Below, in pieces: positions 35,901 through 44,218 of a stretch of 64,000 bases of DNA. Made by a program: the position numbers and the translations under genes. The notes under the pieces are model-generated. The model did no database searches. It was not told the DNA's origin and saw only the letters and a program-made list of their open reading frames with translations. The stretch covers positions 1 to 64,000 of the forward strand of contig JANNPZ010000092.1 in assembly GCA_031400505.1 (NCBI GenBank), given 5' to 3'. Source of the stretch: JAIYDJ01 sp031400505 (lineage in GTDB: Bacteria; Pseudomonadota; Alphaproteobacteria; Rhodobacterales; Rhodobacteraceae). The stretch's first letter is position 1, and each line of letters opens with the position of its first letter.

Positions 35901-38900
35901 TTCAGCCCCAGCGCATGGCGCCGCACACCGCGCAGCGCCGCCGTGCCGGGGACAGCCGCCAGCAACTCCTCGATCACCGCGTCAGGAAGGGTGCCGCGCC
36001 TTGGCGCGGGCAGGTCGAGCACCGAAACCGTCACCCCCGGCATCTCGCGCGGGATCACCTTGGCCGGGCCCATGATCAGCGCCTTTTCGGGATAGGGCAG
36101 CGGTTCGGCCTTTACCTGAATGGCACCGGATGTGAAGACCGACAGATGGATGGGGCGGGCAAGGTTTTCGTCCGCCATCGCCTGCGCCAAAAACAGCAGG
36201 CTGTAGAACCCCTGTTCAATGTTGCGGTGCAGGAAGCTGGAGCCGGGGCGGAAGGTTTCGGTCTGTGTCACCAGCCAGAAATGCGCGATGCGGGTCGGGG
36301 CGTGTCCTTGCGCCACCAGATCGCGGATCAGCAGATCATACCCTTCGCGGCCCCGTTCGGGCGAGATTGCATAGCCTTGCGCATCGCGCGCGAACCGGTC
36401 ACCCGCCCTTACGCAGATCACCTGATGCCCGGCGCTGCGCAGCTTTGCCGCCGCGAGACTGCCCAGCCCTGCGTCATCGATGAAGATCAGCCAGACCTGC
36501 GGTGGCTGTGCATCCAGATCATCGATGTCCACCCCCGCCTCGGCGGGACGCCAATGCGGTTGATAGCCCCAGTCGGCCATATCTGCGATCCGCGTGGGCA
36601 GGGCGGCACTTGCCAAAGCGGCGTGTTTGCCCGGTTCGATGAAATACGTCTTGCGTTGAAAGGGATAGGTCGGCAACGGCACGCGGTGGCGCGCAGCCCC
36701 GCCCCAGATCGGTTCCCAATCCACCGTCACGCCGCAGGCCCAAAGCCTTGCGATGGTTGCGATGTGCCAGGCGTCATCGGACATCTTTTGATCCGGGTGC
36801 CGAAGGGCCGGCACCACCTGCCCGGTTGCAACCCCGTTCGCCTGCGCCAGGGACGACAATGCCCGCCCTGGCCCCATTTCGACAAAGACCCGGCCCGGCC
36901 CGGCCATCAGCGTCGCCATGCAGGCCTGAAAATCTACGGTCCCGCGCAGGTGGGCCACCCAATATGCGGGGTCCGTCGCCTGTGCCGCACTCAGAACCTC
37001 GCCCGTGCGGTTCGAGATGATCGGCAAGGTCGCCGCGTGCAGTTGGATCTCATGCAGATACGCGCCAAACCGTGCCAGGATCGGCTCTAGCATGTAGGAA
37101 TGGGCGGCAATGTCGATTGCGATGCGTGTGGTTTCCACGTCCCGCGCCGCAAGCTGTTTGGCGAGGTCAACGAGAACCGCATCGGGGCCGGACACCACGC
37201 ACAGACCCGGCGCGTTGACCGAGGCGACGTCGAGTGCGGCCGCAGGACCGGGGGCCGGCCCCCGGACCCCCGGGATACTTGCGCCAAGATGAAAGCCCAT
37301 CCGATCAAGTTCGGCGCGCAATTCTGCCTCGGGCAGGGGCACCGAGAGCATCCCGCCGGGGGCTATCGTATCAAACAGCTGACCGCGCAGGTGAACAAGA
37401 CCGATGCCGTCTTCAAAGCTGAACACACCCGCAAGGCAGGCGGCGGTATTCTCGCCCATGGAATGACCGACGAGCGCAGCGGGTTGCACGCCCCAGCTTT
37501 GGAACAATTTTGCCAGCGCATATTCGGTTATCATGATCAACGGCAGTTGCACCGATGGCCGCTTCAGCCGCGCATCGGCGGCAGCCTCTGCGCCCGGTGG
37601 AGGCAGCCACAATGCGCGGATGTCATAGTCGAGTTTGGGTTGCAGCACCGCAAGCCCCTGGTCCATCCAGTCCGCGAAGACCGGTTCAGTCGCGTAAAGA
37701 TCGCGCGCCATTCCGGCGTATTGCGCGCCGCCGCCGGGGAACATGAACACCACTTCGGGTGCGTCGAGATGGTCGTGGTTGAAGACCCGCCGCGGATCGC
37801 CGCCCTCGAGCAGGGCTGCCGCCTCGGCAGGACTGCCCGCCACCAGGACACGGCGCTTTTCGAATGCGCGGCGGCCTTCTTTCAGCGTGTAGGCAACATC
37901 GGCCAAGGGTTGTTCGGGATGCGCCCGCAGATGCGCCGCCAGCCGGGCCGCCTGCGCATCGAGAGCCGCCTTCGAGCGGGCCGACAACACGATGGGGTGA
38001 AACGGCCAAAGACTGTCTTCGGATGGCGCGCGTGGCGGGGCGCATTCCAGCACGGCATGGGCATTGGTGCCACCCACCCCCAATGAATTGACACCCGCCC
38101 GCAGTGTATCGCCCTGCCATTCGGTCAGCCGGTCATTCACGCGAAACGGGCTGTCGTCAAAATCAATGGCCGGGTTTGCAGTTTCGTATCCCAGCGATGC
38201 CGGCAGCTGTCGGTGGTGGAGCGACAGCGCCACTTTGATCAGGCTTGCCACGCCCGCTGCCGTGTCGAGATGCCCGATATTGGTTTTCACGCTGCCGATC
38301 CGGCACGTACCAATCGCATCGGTCGTTTCGCGGAATGCCTGGGTCAGGGCTGCAACTTCGATGGGATCGCCCAGAAAGGTGCCGGTGCCGTGACATTCGA
38401 CATAGCCGATCGTTTCGGCGGAAATGCCTGCAACTGCCTGCGCTTCGGCGATCGCGCGGGCCTGACCTTCGACCGAGGGCGCAAGATAGCCGGCTTTCGC
38501 CGACCCGTCGTTGTTAACCGCCGACCCTTTCAGGATCGCCCAGATGTGATCGCCGTCCCGTGCCGCATCCCGCGCCCGGCGCAGCACGACGCAGCCTGCG
38601 CCCGAGCCGAACACGGTGCCTTGCGCACGATGATCGAACGCATGGCAGTGCCCGTCGGGCGACAGGATCTCGCCTTCGGTAAACAGATAGCCGCGGCCCT
38701 GCGGCAACTCGATGGTAACGCCGCCCGCCAGTGCCATGTCACACTCGCCGTTCAGCAGGCTTTGCGCGGCGTAATGGATGGCCACGAGGCTCGTGGAGCA
38801 GGCCGTCTGCACGTTGATGCTGGGGCCGCGCAGGTCGAAGATGTGGCTGACGCGGGTGGCCAGGAAATCCTTGTCGTTGCCGGTGTGGCGCAGCAGGAAC

Positions 38901-39373
38901 ATGCCGGTCTGATCAACCAGATCGCGGTTGGAACACAGGTTGAAGTAGAAATAACTGCCCATGCCGCAGCCGGCATAGACCCCGATCGCCCCTTTGAAGG
39001 TTTCGGGCGGGTGGCCGGCATTCTCCAGCGCTTCCCAGGCCACCTCCATGAACTGGCGGTGCTGGGGGTCGAGGATCGCAGCATCCTTCGGGGAAAAGCC
39101 GAAGAAATCCGCATCGAACTCGGAAAAATGGTCAAGTGGCGCTGCGGCAGGCACATAGTTCGGGCGGCGCAAGCGGGCGGGGTCCTCGCCGGCAGCCAGC
39201 AGATCGGCCTCTGACAGCACACGAATTGATTCGACACCCGCCACAAGGTTGGCCCAGAACGCAGCGATATCGGGTGCGCCGGGCAAATGCGCCGCCATGC
39301 CAACCACCGCAATATCCGTTTCGCTGAATGCGTTTTCGTCGTAACCGATTGTCATAACGTCCACTTTTTCCAT
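32969..39373 (-). CDS. one-module type I polyketide synthase (KS-AT-KR-DH-ACP-TE)
   Basis: 2134 residues from the ATG at 39373; an ATG at 39355 is a possible alternative. KS: TACSTS (Cys192), ECHGTGT (His328), KTNIGH (His368). AT: GHSMGE (Ser638) and AAHSYML (His758). KR: structural half, then ITGGFGGIS near 1180 and DYVAAN (Tyr1339). DH: MDGHRTTAG (His1425) and HPALLDMA (Asp1592). ACP: FDLGGHSL (Ser1802). Type I TE: GGFSGGG (Ser1943) and GDHDSM (His2098). Every catalytic residue I can name is present. The DH lies after the KR, the reverse of the common order. A repeat-derived in-frame segment sits in the AT domain at about 693-710. It is the first gene of the PKS-GT-NRPS-PPTase operon. One extension round to an enoyl product is predicted; substrates are unknown. 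Confidence 0.94.
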   Translation of the reverse strand: MEKVDVMTIGYDENAFSETDIAVVGMAAHLPGAPDIAAFWANLVAGVESIRVLSEADLLAAGEDPARLRRPNYVPAAAPLDHFSEFDADFFGFSPKDAAILDPQHRQFMEVAWEALENAGHPPETFKGAIGVYAGCGMGSYFYFNLCSNRDLVDQTGMFLLRHTGNDKDFLATRVSHIFDLRGPSINVQTACSTSLVAIHYAAQSLLNGECDMALAGGVTIELPQGRGYLFTEGEILSPDGHCHAFDHRAQGTVFGSGAGCVVLRRARDAARDGDHIWAILKGSAVNNDGSAKAGYLAPSVEGQARAIAEAQAVAGISAETIGYVECHGTGTFLGDPIEVAALTQAFRETTDAIGTCRIGSVKTNIGHLDTAAGVASLIKVALSLHHRQLPASLGYETANPAIDFDDSPFRVNDRLTEWQGDTLRAGVNSLGVGGTNAHAVLECAPPRAPSEDSLWPFHPIVLSARSKAALDAQAARLAAHLRAHPEQPLADVAYTLKEGRRAFEKRRVLVAGSPAEAAALLEGGDPRRVFNHDHLDAPEVVFMFPGGGAQYAGMARDLYATEPVFADWMDQGLAVLQPKLDYDIRALWLPPPGAEAAADARLKRPSVQLPLIMITEYALAKLFQSWGVQPAALVGHSMGENTAACLAGVFSFEDGIGLVHLRGQLFDTIAPGGMLSVPLPEAELRAELDRMGFHLGASIPGVRGPAPGPAAALDVASVNAPGLCVVSGPDAVLVDLAKQLAARDVETTRIAIDIAAHSYMLEPILARFGAYLHEIQLHAATLPIISNRTGEVLSAAQATDPAYWVAHLRGTVDFQACMATLMAGPGRVFVEMGPGRALSSLAQANGVATGQVVPALRHPDQKMSDDAWHIATIARLWACGVTVDWEPIWGGAARHRVPLPTYPFQRKTYFIEPGKHAALASAALPTRIADMADWGYQPHWRPAEAGVDIDDLDAQPPQVWLIFIDDAGLGSLAAAKLRSAGHQVICVRAGDRFARDAQGYAISPERGREGYDLLIRDLVAQGHAPTRIAHFWLVTQTETFRPGSSFLHRNIEQGFYSLLFLAQAMADENLARPIHLSVFTSGAIQVKAEPLPYPEKALIMGPAKVIPREMPGVTVSVLDLPAPRRGTLPDAVIEELLAAVPGTAALRGVRRHALGLKATRLPDATTPLLADGAHVLITGGFGGISLTIAEDLIARHGAKITLISRRPLPDRSEWPRHLSGHDPAHPISRRILALQRLEALGGQVLVAPADVCNADEMRTAIGMGVARFGRVSALIHAAGVVDDGPLMTKTPAEVEEVFAPKLHGTLVLDALFPDGSVDLTVLFSSTSTVIGPAGQIDYVAANEYLNAYAKHRAGGKTRVLALDWGIWTGVGMAAEALADRAGERPLSLPVPVEQPLLTEAGFDRHGNRRFTARLGIDAWVMDGHRTTAGQALLPGTGVLELAAEAMAAQGETAAFDLRDLLFFRPLDVPDTMPRDIRVTLARSDEGYGFALHSGVPVQGRMGWQLHAQARLTPQTAVAGRIDVAKIAARCGVVEIGTGLRSPQEAHLAFGPRWRVLSQRSYGAGEGIAHLALPPAFRTADKGWLMHPALLDMATGWAMGLIAGYRPDHLWVPVSYAAVRVFAPLPADLVSWVRNASENRVDQATARFDITLATPDGAIIAEIEGFSIRRMDGALSFTPDLRGLEFDEGPTRATSPAEDRLLHAFSLGIRPDEGAQAFARAVAASGPQIIVSSLDLPALIAQTAEAEAARAEGQSFERPDLDTDYVAPGNDVERTLVGFWQDLLGVAQVGVLDSFFDLGGHSLIAVRLFAMVKKAYRVDFPISILFEAPTIAACAALISAQIGDVADAPAAPQRRFTHLVPMHQGEGGTKQPFFLVAGMFGNVLNLRHLAQLLGGDRPFYGLQARGLYGDAAPHTTIPEAAADYIAEMRQVQPKGPYQLGGFSGGGLAAWDIARQLEAAGEVVSVLVLLDTPLPMRPLLSKADKALIKLAELRRKGPRYLLEWAKARREWAQRDHAAEQAGEAAFHNAAIEAAFRAALPGYQMTRRQGPTVLFRPALDRHWKVTGGRWVSKAREYVFADNDLTQFAPAMEVIEVPGDHDSMVLEPNVRVLAARLRKIIEAPARPMPAPLATAAE
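37245..37296 (-). repeat. GC-rich repeat copy inside the PKS acyltransferase coding region
   Basis: On the minus strand this reads TTTCATCTTGGCGCAAG, TATCCC, GGGGGTCCGGGGG and CCGGCCCCCGG. The CTTGGC-CAA-TATCCC core matches the element behind fdsD (25054-25110), and the G-run / C-run hairpin is of the same type. Here it is translated as about 18 residues rich in Gly and Pro (ASIPGVRGPAPG) without breaking the frame. Confidence 0.75.
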
Positions 39374-39628
39374 AACCAACAGCCGGTTTGCCTTACCTGC
39401 GTCCTGCAGCCGGCCAGATATATTTAACCCATCTGGCAAGCGGGGCATACCCCAACTCGACCCGCGCGACTATCTTGCCGGGCGTGGAGACAATGCGGCG
39501 TTAATGGGCAAATCCTGTGCGAAAGCCGGCTCAATCTTCGCCTTCAGGTTGGTTGCGCGCGCGCGGGCAACCTGATGCGAAAAGCGAATCGCAGCGATCC
39601 ATCCGCAGGCATGGTCGACACCTGAGCA
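39374..39628. other. intergenic region upstream of the PKS operon
   Basis: This 255-bp gap holds no gene and must contain the PKS operon promoter. An inverted repeat CAGGTTG (39545-39551) / CAACCTG (39568-39574) with a long GC-rich loop lies behind the upstream polymerase-like gene and may weakly separate the two transcripts. No clear -35/-10 pair could be assigned. Confidence 0.5.
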
Positions 39629-41068
39629 TCAGATCAAGGTCTTGCCTGACATTGGCGCATGCATCGACTGCATCCGCGCGCTCTGTTCGGCCGCTTTTCG
39701 CACCGATTGCAGATTTTGGGCATAGCCCATCAATGCCCCGGCCATCAGCCAGGTGAAGGGTATCATTGTCGCGTTCGGCAGAAGATCAACCATGTTGACC
39801 GCCAGCAAAAGCGACAAAACGCCGGCATGAAGCGACAATGCGTTTGTCGCGCCACGCATCGATAAAGCCTCGCGCGCCAACATCAACAGGGGCAAGGCCA
39901 GCAATCCGAATTCCGAAATATAGCCAAGCCACCCGTATAGGCCCAGCGTGATGATCCACCACCCGTCAGCCACCGAGGTCACCCGCCCGGATACTGGATC
40001 GTGCAGCATGTTGCGGTTGTAGCCGCCCCACCCGAACAATGGCTTTTCGGCAGCATGCGCGAGCAGTCTTTCTTCATTGTCGATACGAAATGCCAGCGAC
40101 TCGCCGCGCAAGGGGTTCAGTTCGGTTGCCGCCGCGACCAACCTGTCAACGGGCACCAGATGCAGGCCGCGCGACAGCGGGTAACTGACCACAACAACGG
40201 CCAGCACTGCGGCAATCACGAATTGCCAACGCCGCCCCAACAGCAGGACCAAGGGCAGCAGCGCCAACCCGTACAAGAGCGGACCCAGACTTTTGCACGC
40301 ATAAAGCAACATCGCAAGATAGCCGGACACCAACGCAGCCGTCGGCCGGTCTTCGGGGCGAGCGTCGCGGGCGATGGCCAATGCCGCCACAAAGCACATC
40401 AGCGCAAAGAACGCGGCCCACAGGCCATGCGGAAGAAACACCACCGGGCGATACCCGTTTGCCCGGACGGTTTGCCAGAAATCATGCTGAAAAAAGCCGT
40501 AGACCCAGATGTTGATCTGTGGAGAAACCTGCGTTTCCAACAGCATCGGCAACGAGTAGACCAACCCCGCGAGGATCAGCGCCATCAGGATGTCGCGCAT
40601 CGCCTCGGGCGAGGACAGATAGCGGCGTGCCAGGAAGAACGGCAGGATGACAATCGCACGGTTTGCCACTGCGGCCACCGAGTCATAAAGCGTCATGCCC
40701 TGAATATCGCCCTCCTGGATCCGGATCGGATCCGCGTTCGTCAGCACGGTGGCAAAAGGAGACAAAACGAACAGACCGACCAACACCCGGCCAACCAGCG
40801 TACCCGGATCCAGCCCGATCCGGTCGCCGACCAAAAACCAAGCCAGCGCAAGCGCGATCAGGTTTGGGATCGACTCTTTGTTCAGGTCAGGCACCGCAGG
40901 AAGGTCGATTGCCGTAAGCGGTGGCAGCACCAGATACCCCGCAAGCAGGGTCCATATCAACGCGCGGCCGGGTGCAAGGCGTGTCCAGATGATCCAGCTG
41001 ACCAAAGGCCACAGGCAGATCATCAGAAAGGCAAAGGCGTTTGGCGTTGGCAAGGCTTTGAATTCCAT
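39629..41068 (-). CDS. O-antigen ligase / Wzy-like polysaccharide polymerase
   Basis: A 479-residue polytopic protein with about eleven to twelve hydrophobic helices. I chose the ATG at 41068 (MEFKALPTPNAF), placed just before the first helix. The Wzy_C pattern is visible: a large periplasmic loop with RIDNEERLLAHAAEKPLFGWGGYNRN, then helix GWWIITLGLYGWLGYISEFG. Such proteins polymerise repeat units or ligate glycan chains on the periplasmic face. It is divergent from the WecG/TagA gene across a 182-bp AT-rich gap and is the polymerisation candidate of the exopolysaccharide locus. Confidence 0.87.
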   Translation of the reverse strand: MEFKALPTPNAFAFLMICLWPLVSWIIWTRLAPGRALIWTLLAGYLVLPPLTAIDLPAVPDLNKESIPNLIALALAWFLVGDRIGLDPGTLVGRVLVGLFVLSPFATVLTNADPIRIQEGDIQGMTLYDSVAAVANRAIVILPFFLARRYLSSPEAMRDILMALILAGLVYSLPMLLETQVSPQINIWVYGFFQHDFWQTVRANGYRPVVFLPHGLWAAFFALMCFVAALAIARDARPEDRPTAALVSGYLAMLLYACKSLGPLLYGLALLPLVLLLGRRWQFVIAAVLAVVVVSYPLSRGLHLVPVDRLVAAATELNPLRGESLAFRIDNEERLLAHAAEKPLFGWGGYNRNMLHDPVSGRVTSVADGWWIITLGLYGWLGYISEFGLLALPLLMLAREALSMRGATNALSLHAGVLSLLLAVNMVDLLPNATMIPFTWLMAGALMGYAQNLQSVRKAAEQSARMQSMHAPMSGKTLI

Positions 41069-41250
41069 GGCAAAAGATGCGCAGCGTTTTGCACACGTCC
41101 AACACGTCGCCAGAGGCATCCTTATGGCGCAACAGCAATCGTTACACATTTACCAAAAAAGGAAACAGACTGTTAAAAAAACCTGTGAGGGGTGCATTTT
41201 TTTTCTTAATGTTGTAGAGCTTCTGCCAGTTACCAGTTCGGGGGTGAAGT

Positions 41251-42006
41251 GTGAGCTTCCAGTTTCAGTCGCAGTGGATCAAGATTAACATCTCGGATAG
41301 TTCCGCCTTGCTGACGAACGTGGCAGCACGGCTGTCGGCGCGGCAGGGGTTTTCTCTTGCCACGATAAATCTTGACCATCTGGTAAAACTCCGTCGTTCG
41401 GCAAGCTTTCGGGTCGCCTACGCGGCGCAAGATATGGTGGTGGCCGACGGAAACCCGGTCGTCTGGCTTTCGCGGCTGGCGGGCGATTGTGTGCATCTTG
41501 TTCCGGGTTCTGACGTCATCGTGCCGCTGGCCGCCGAGGCCGCCCGTGCCGGTGCGTCGGTCGCTTTGGTTGGCAGCACGATGGCTGCGCTGAAAGCCGC
41601 CGCAACGGCACTGAAAAAAGCCGTTCCAGGGCTCGACATTGCGCTGTGCATTGCGCCGCCCATGGGCTTTGATGTCGAAGGGGCAGAGGCCGATGCGCTG
41701 CTGAAAGAACTGGCAAACCACAACATCGGCCTGTGCTTTCTGGCACTCGGTGCCCCAAAACAGGAAATTCTGGCGGCAAAGGGTCGCCTTCTTGCCCCCG
41801 GCGTTGGATTTGCGTCGGTCGGTGCGGGGCTTGATTTTCTGGCAGGTACGCAGATCCGGGCACCGCTGTTCGTGCGCAAACTGTCGCTGGAATGGTTGTG
41901 GCGTATGATGCAGGACCCCTCCCGGATGATCCCGCGCTATATGGCCTGTGCTGCCTTGCTGCCGGTGCTGGCGGCGGCTGCCTTGCGGAGACGCAATAAG
42001 GTCTGA
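41251..42006 (+). CDS. WecG/TagA/CpsF family glycosyltransferase
   Basis: A 251-residue GT26 enzyme starting at GTG. The family marks are TINLDHLVKLRR, MVVADGNPVVWLSR, GSDVIVPLAAEAA, LVGST, LALGAPKQE and FASVGAGLDFLAGTQIRAP. GT26 enzymes add N-acetylmannosamine (uronic acid) or other sugars to lipid-linked intermediates at the inner membrane. The C-terminal hydrophobic stretch (YMACAALLPVLAAAAL) may anchor it. It converges with the GT2 gene, ending 1 bp before that gene's stop codon. Confidence 0.93.
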   Translation: MSFQFQSQWIKINISDSSALLTNVAARLSARQGFSLATINLDHLVKLRRSASFRVAYAAQDMVVADGNPVVWLSRLAGDCVHLVPGSDVIVPLAAEAARAGASVALVGSTMAALKAAATALKKAVPGLDIALCIAPPMGFDVEGAEADALLKELANHNIGLCFLALGAPKQEILAAKGRLLAPGVGFASVGAGLDFLAGTQIRAPLFVRKLSLEWLWRMMQDPSRMIPRYMACAALLPVLAAAALRRRNKV

Positions 42007-42007
42007 C

Positions 42008-42973
42008 TCATTTGTACTCGATAAGACCGCGCTGATGCCCGCGCCACCGGTTGAGCCAATATCCGGTCACACCGCGCGCCTCGGCAAATTTTCCAAGCAC
42101 CGAAAACCAGGCCCAAACCCATCCGCCCTGCCGAGCCAGTCGCAAGACTTGGGCCGGGTAAACCAGCACCCCGACCAACGCCACGGGTGAAACGATTGCC
42201 AAACCCGCCAGCCCCAGCGGCAGCACCATCCCCCAGATCACCGCCCGCCGGGTTTCCGCGACCCAGTGCCGATCCGGACCCGCACCGTGCAACGCCGCAC
42301 CTTCGGCAAAGGCATGTCCTGCCCGCACGCTACGCCGCCACCATTGGCCAAACCGCAGCAAGGCAGCGTCATGGCGCGTCATCTCGGCACTGATCCGCCA
42401 CACCTCGCCACCGGCAGCACGCAGCCGCAGGCACAATTCGGGTTCCTCTCCGGCAATCAGATCGGCGCGAAACCCGCCGACCGCCTGCACTGCCGCAAAC
42501 CGCATCAAGGCGTCCCCCCCGCAAGCACGCGTCCGGCCCAGCGGCGTATCCCATTCACGGTCGGCAAGGGCGTTGTAAACCGACGCATCGGGGAACTTTT
42601 CGCGCCGCCGCCCGCAGACCACGACTGCTGCCGGATGCGCCGAAAATGCCGTCTGCGCCACCGCGATCCACACGGCGTCCACTTCACAATCGCCATCGAC
42701 CAGTTGCACAAACACCGGCGGGTCAGCGGCCAACGCTGCAAGACCGGCATTGCGGGCCCGTGCCGCGGTGAACGGCACCGTCAAGTCCAGCGCAACGACA
42801 TCGGCCCCCAGAGTGCGTGCCGCCTCAGGTGACCCGTCACCGGAGCCGGAATCGACATAAACAATGCGCCGCACCTGACCATGCAACGACGCGAGGCAGG
42901 CGCGCAGGCGCGCGCCCTCGTTGCGCCCGATCACAACGGCATCAACCACGTCAGTCGGCAGTTTGTGCGACAT
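42008..42973 (-). CDS. GT2 family glycosyltransferase
   Basis: The 321-residue product starts at the ATG at 42973 (MSHKLPTDVVDAVVIGRNEG), the point where the GT-A fold begins; the longer frame upstream looks non-coding. Motifs are VVIGRNEG, VYVDSGSGDGS, QLVDGDCEV (DxD) and GEEPELCLRLRA. One or two C-terminal hydrophobic helices (AVIWGMVLPLGLAGLAI, VALVGVLVYPAQ) suggest membrane attachment. It lies between the WecG-like gene and the CpsD-like gene and most likely adds a sugar in exopolysaccharide assembly. Donor and acceptor are unknown. Confidence 0.9.
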   Translation of the reverse strand: MSHKLPTDVVDAVVIGRNEGARLRACLASLHGQVRRIVYVDSGSGDGSPEAARTLGADVVALDLTVPFTAARARNAGLAALAADPPVFVQLVDGDCEVDAVWIAVAQTAFSAHPAAVVVCGRRREKFPDASVYNALADREWDTPLGRTRACGGDALMRFAAVQAVGGFRADLIAGEEPELCLRLRAAGGEVWRISAEMTRHDAALLRFGQWWRRSVRAGHAFAEGAALHGAGPDRHWVAETRRAVIWGMVLPLGLAGLAIVSPVALVGVLVYPAQVLRLARQGGWVWAWFSVLGKFAEARGVTGYWLNRWRGHQRGLIEYK

Positions 42974-43271
42974 CCAACCTGTTGTTCCCTGCAGCACTTT
43001 CGCCGGTATTCTATGCGGGGCCCCCCTGTTTGACCATGCCCCGCCACCCAAGCGTATCCAGGTCGCGCGGGCGCCGCACCCTTTCATTTTCACGATATCT
43101 CTGCTAGCCATGTAGGTAAGGGTGGGGGCTCGGGCGAATCCAGTGGCCGCGCATTTGCAAACCGCGCAGGCAGGTGGACTTGGCCCGTGTTCATTCCCGC
43201 CGAGAGGTGGGGCGATATCGTTTCGGCGCAGGTTCCTCAGGGCCGCGCAGTTTCAGGAGCCCGTCTTTCGG

Positions 43272-44207
43272 ATGCGAAGTGACTACATGTTGATGAAACA
43301 CCCGGAAATATGTGCAGATGTGGAGCTTTCTGCGATGCCAGACAACGGGTCAGACGGCCACATGCAGAGGCAGATGCGTGGTGTTTCCCTGTTCCGGCAC
43401 GGTCAGGCGGCAGACCGCCGGCCGGTGATGCTGGAGCGGTCAAACCAAATTGTCCCATCGGTGACGATCTTGCCGGCATCGTTGTTCAACCGGGGCAAGG
43501 TGTGGGAATCGCTGTCGCCTGTCACACTTGACGCCGACCACCTGATCGGAAACGGTTTGTTTCCTTTCGCGTCCGCTGATCCTGCTGCCACCGCATTCGA
43601 CATGCTGCGCACGCGTCTGTTGCAAGGGTTGTCCGAAAAGGGCTGGCGTCGGATAGGCGTCACGTCCCCGACCCATGGCTGCGGAAAGAGCTTTGTGGCA
43701 AGCAATCTTGCGCTAAGTCTGGCGCGCAGGCCCGACAGCCGTACCGTTCTTATCGACCTTGACCTGCGCCGCCCGCAGTTGGCAAATCTGCTTGGCCTGC
43801 GCGACACGGGGTCATTGCAGGACTACCTGTCTGGCGAACAACCGCTTGAATCGCATTTCTGCCGGGTGGGGCGCAACTTGGCGCTGGGGATGAACGGCAA
43901 CTCGGTGCAGGACAGTTCAGGACTGCTGCATAACCCCGAAACCGGGCATGCCTTGCAGGCAGTGACAGACCACCTCGATCCGCAAGTCGCTCTGTTTGAT
44001 CTGCCGCCCGCGCTGGTCAACGACGACGTGCTGGCACTGGCGCCACATCTGGATGCCGTACTGCTGGTGACAGATGCCAAACGTTCGTCGCCCGAAGAAA
44101 TCCGCGCCTGCGAACGGCAGTTCATCGGCCGCATCCCACTGTTGGGTGCCGTGTTGAACCGCGCGTCGGACCGCAGGATTGGCCGCTACCGCTATGGCAA
44201 AGACTGA
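43272..44207 (+). CDS. CpsD/CapB-type polysaccharide co-polymerase ATPase
   Basis: A P-loop protein of the BY-kinase fold: Walker A TSPTHGCGKSF, Walker A' VLIDLDLRRPQ and Walker B-like VALFDLPPALV. In this family it works with a Wzz-like protein, encoded 11 bp downstream, to control polymer length. The usual C-terminal tyrosine cluster is absent; only YRYGKD remains, so autophosphorylation may be reduced or lost. The start is uncertain: 43272 is used, an ATG near 43335 has GGAG upstream, and the frame stays open to 43122. The gap of about 300 bp before it holds only the divergent promoters with the GT2 gene. Confidence 0.85.
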   Translation: MRSDYMLMKHPEICADVELSAMPDNGSDGHMQRQMRGVSLFRHGQAADRRPVMLERSNQIVPSVTILPASLFNRGKVWESLSPVTLDADHLIGNGLFPFASADPAATAFDMLRTRLLQGLSEKGWRRIGVTSPTHGCGKSFVASNLALSLARRPDSRTVLIDLDLRRPQLANLLGLRDTGSLQDYLSGEQPLESHFCRVGRNLALGMNGNSVQDSSGLLHNPETGHALQAVTDHLDPQVALFDLPPALVNDDVLALAPHLDAVLLVTDAKRSSPEEIRACERQFIGRIPLLGAVLNRASDRRIGRYRYGKD

Positions 44208-44218
44208 ACGCAGGACCC

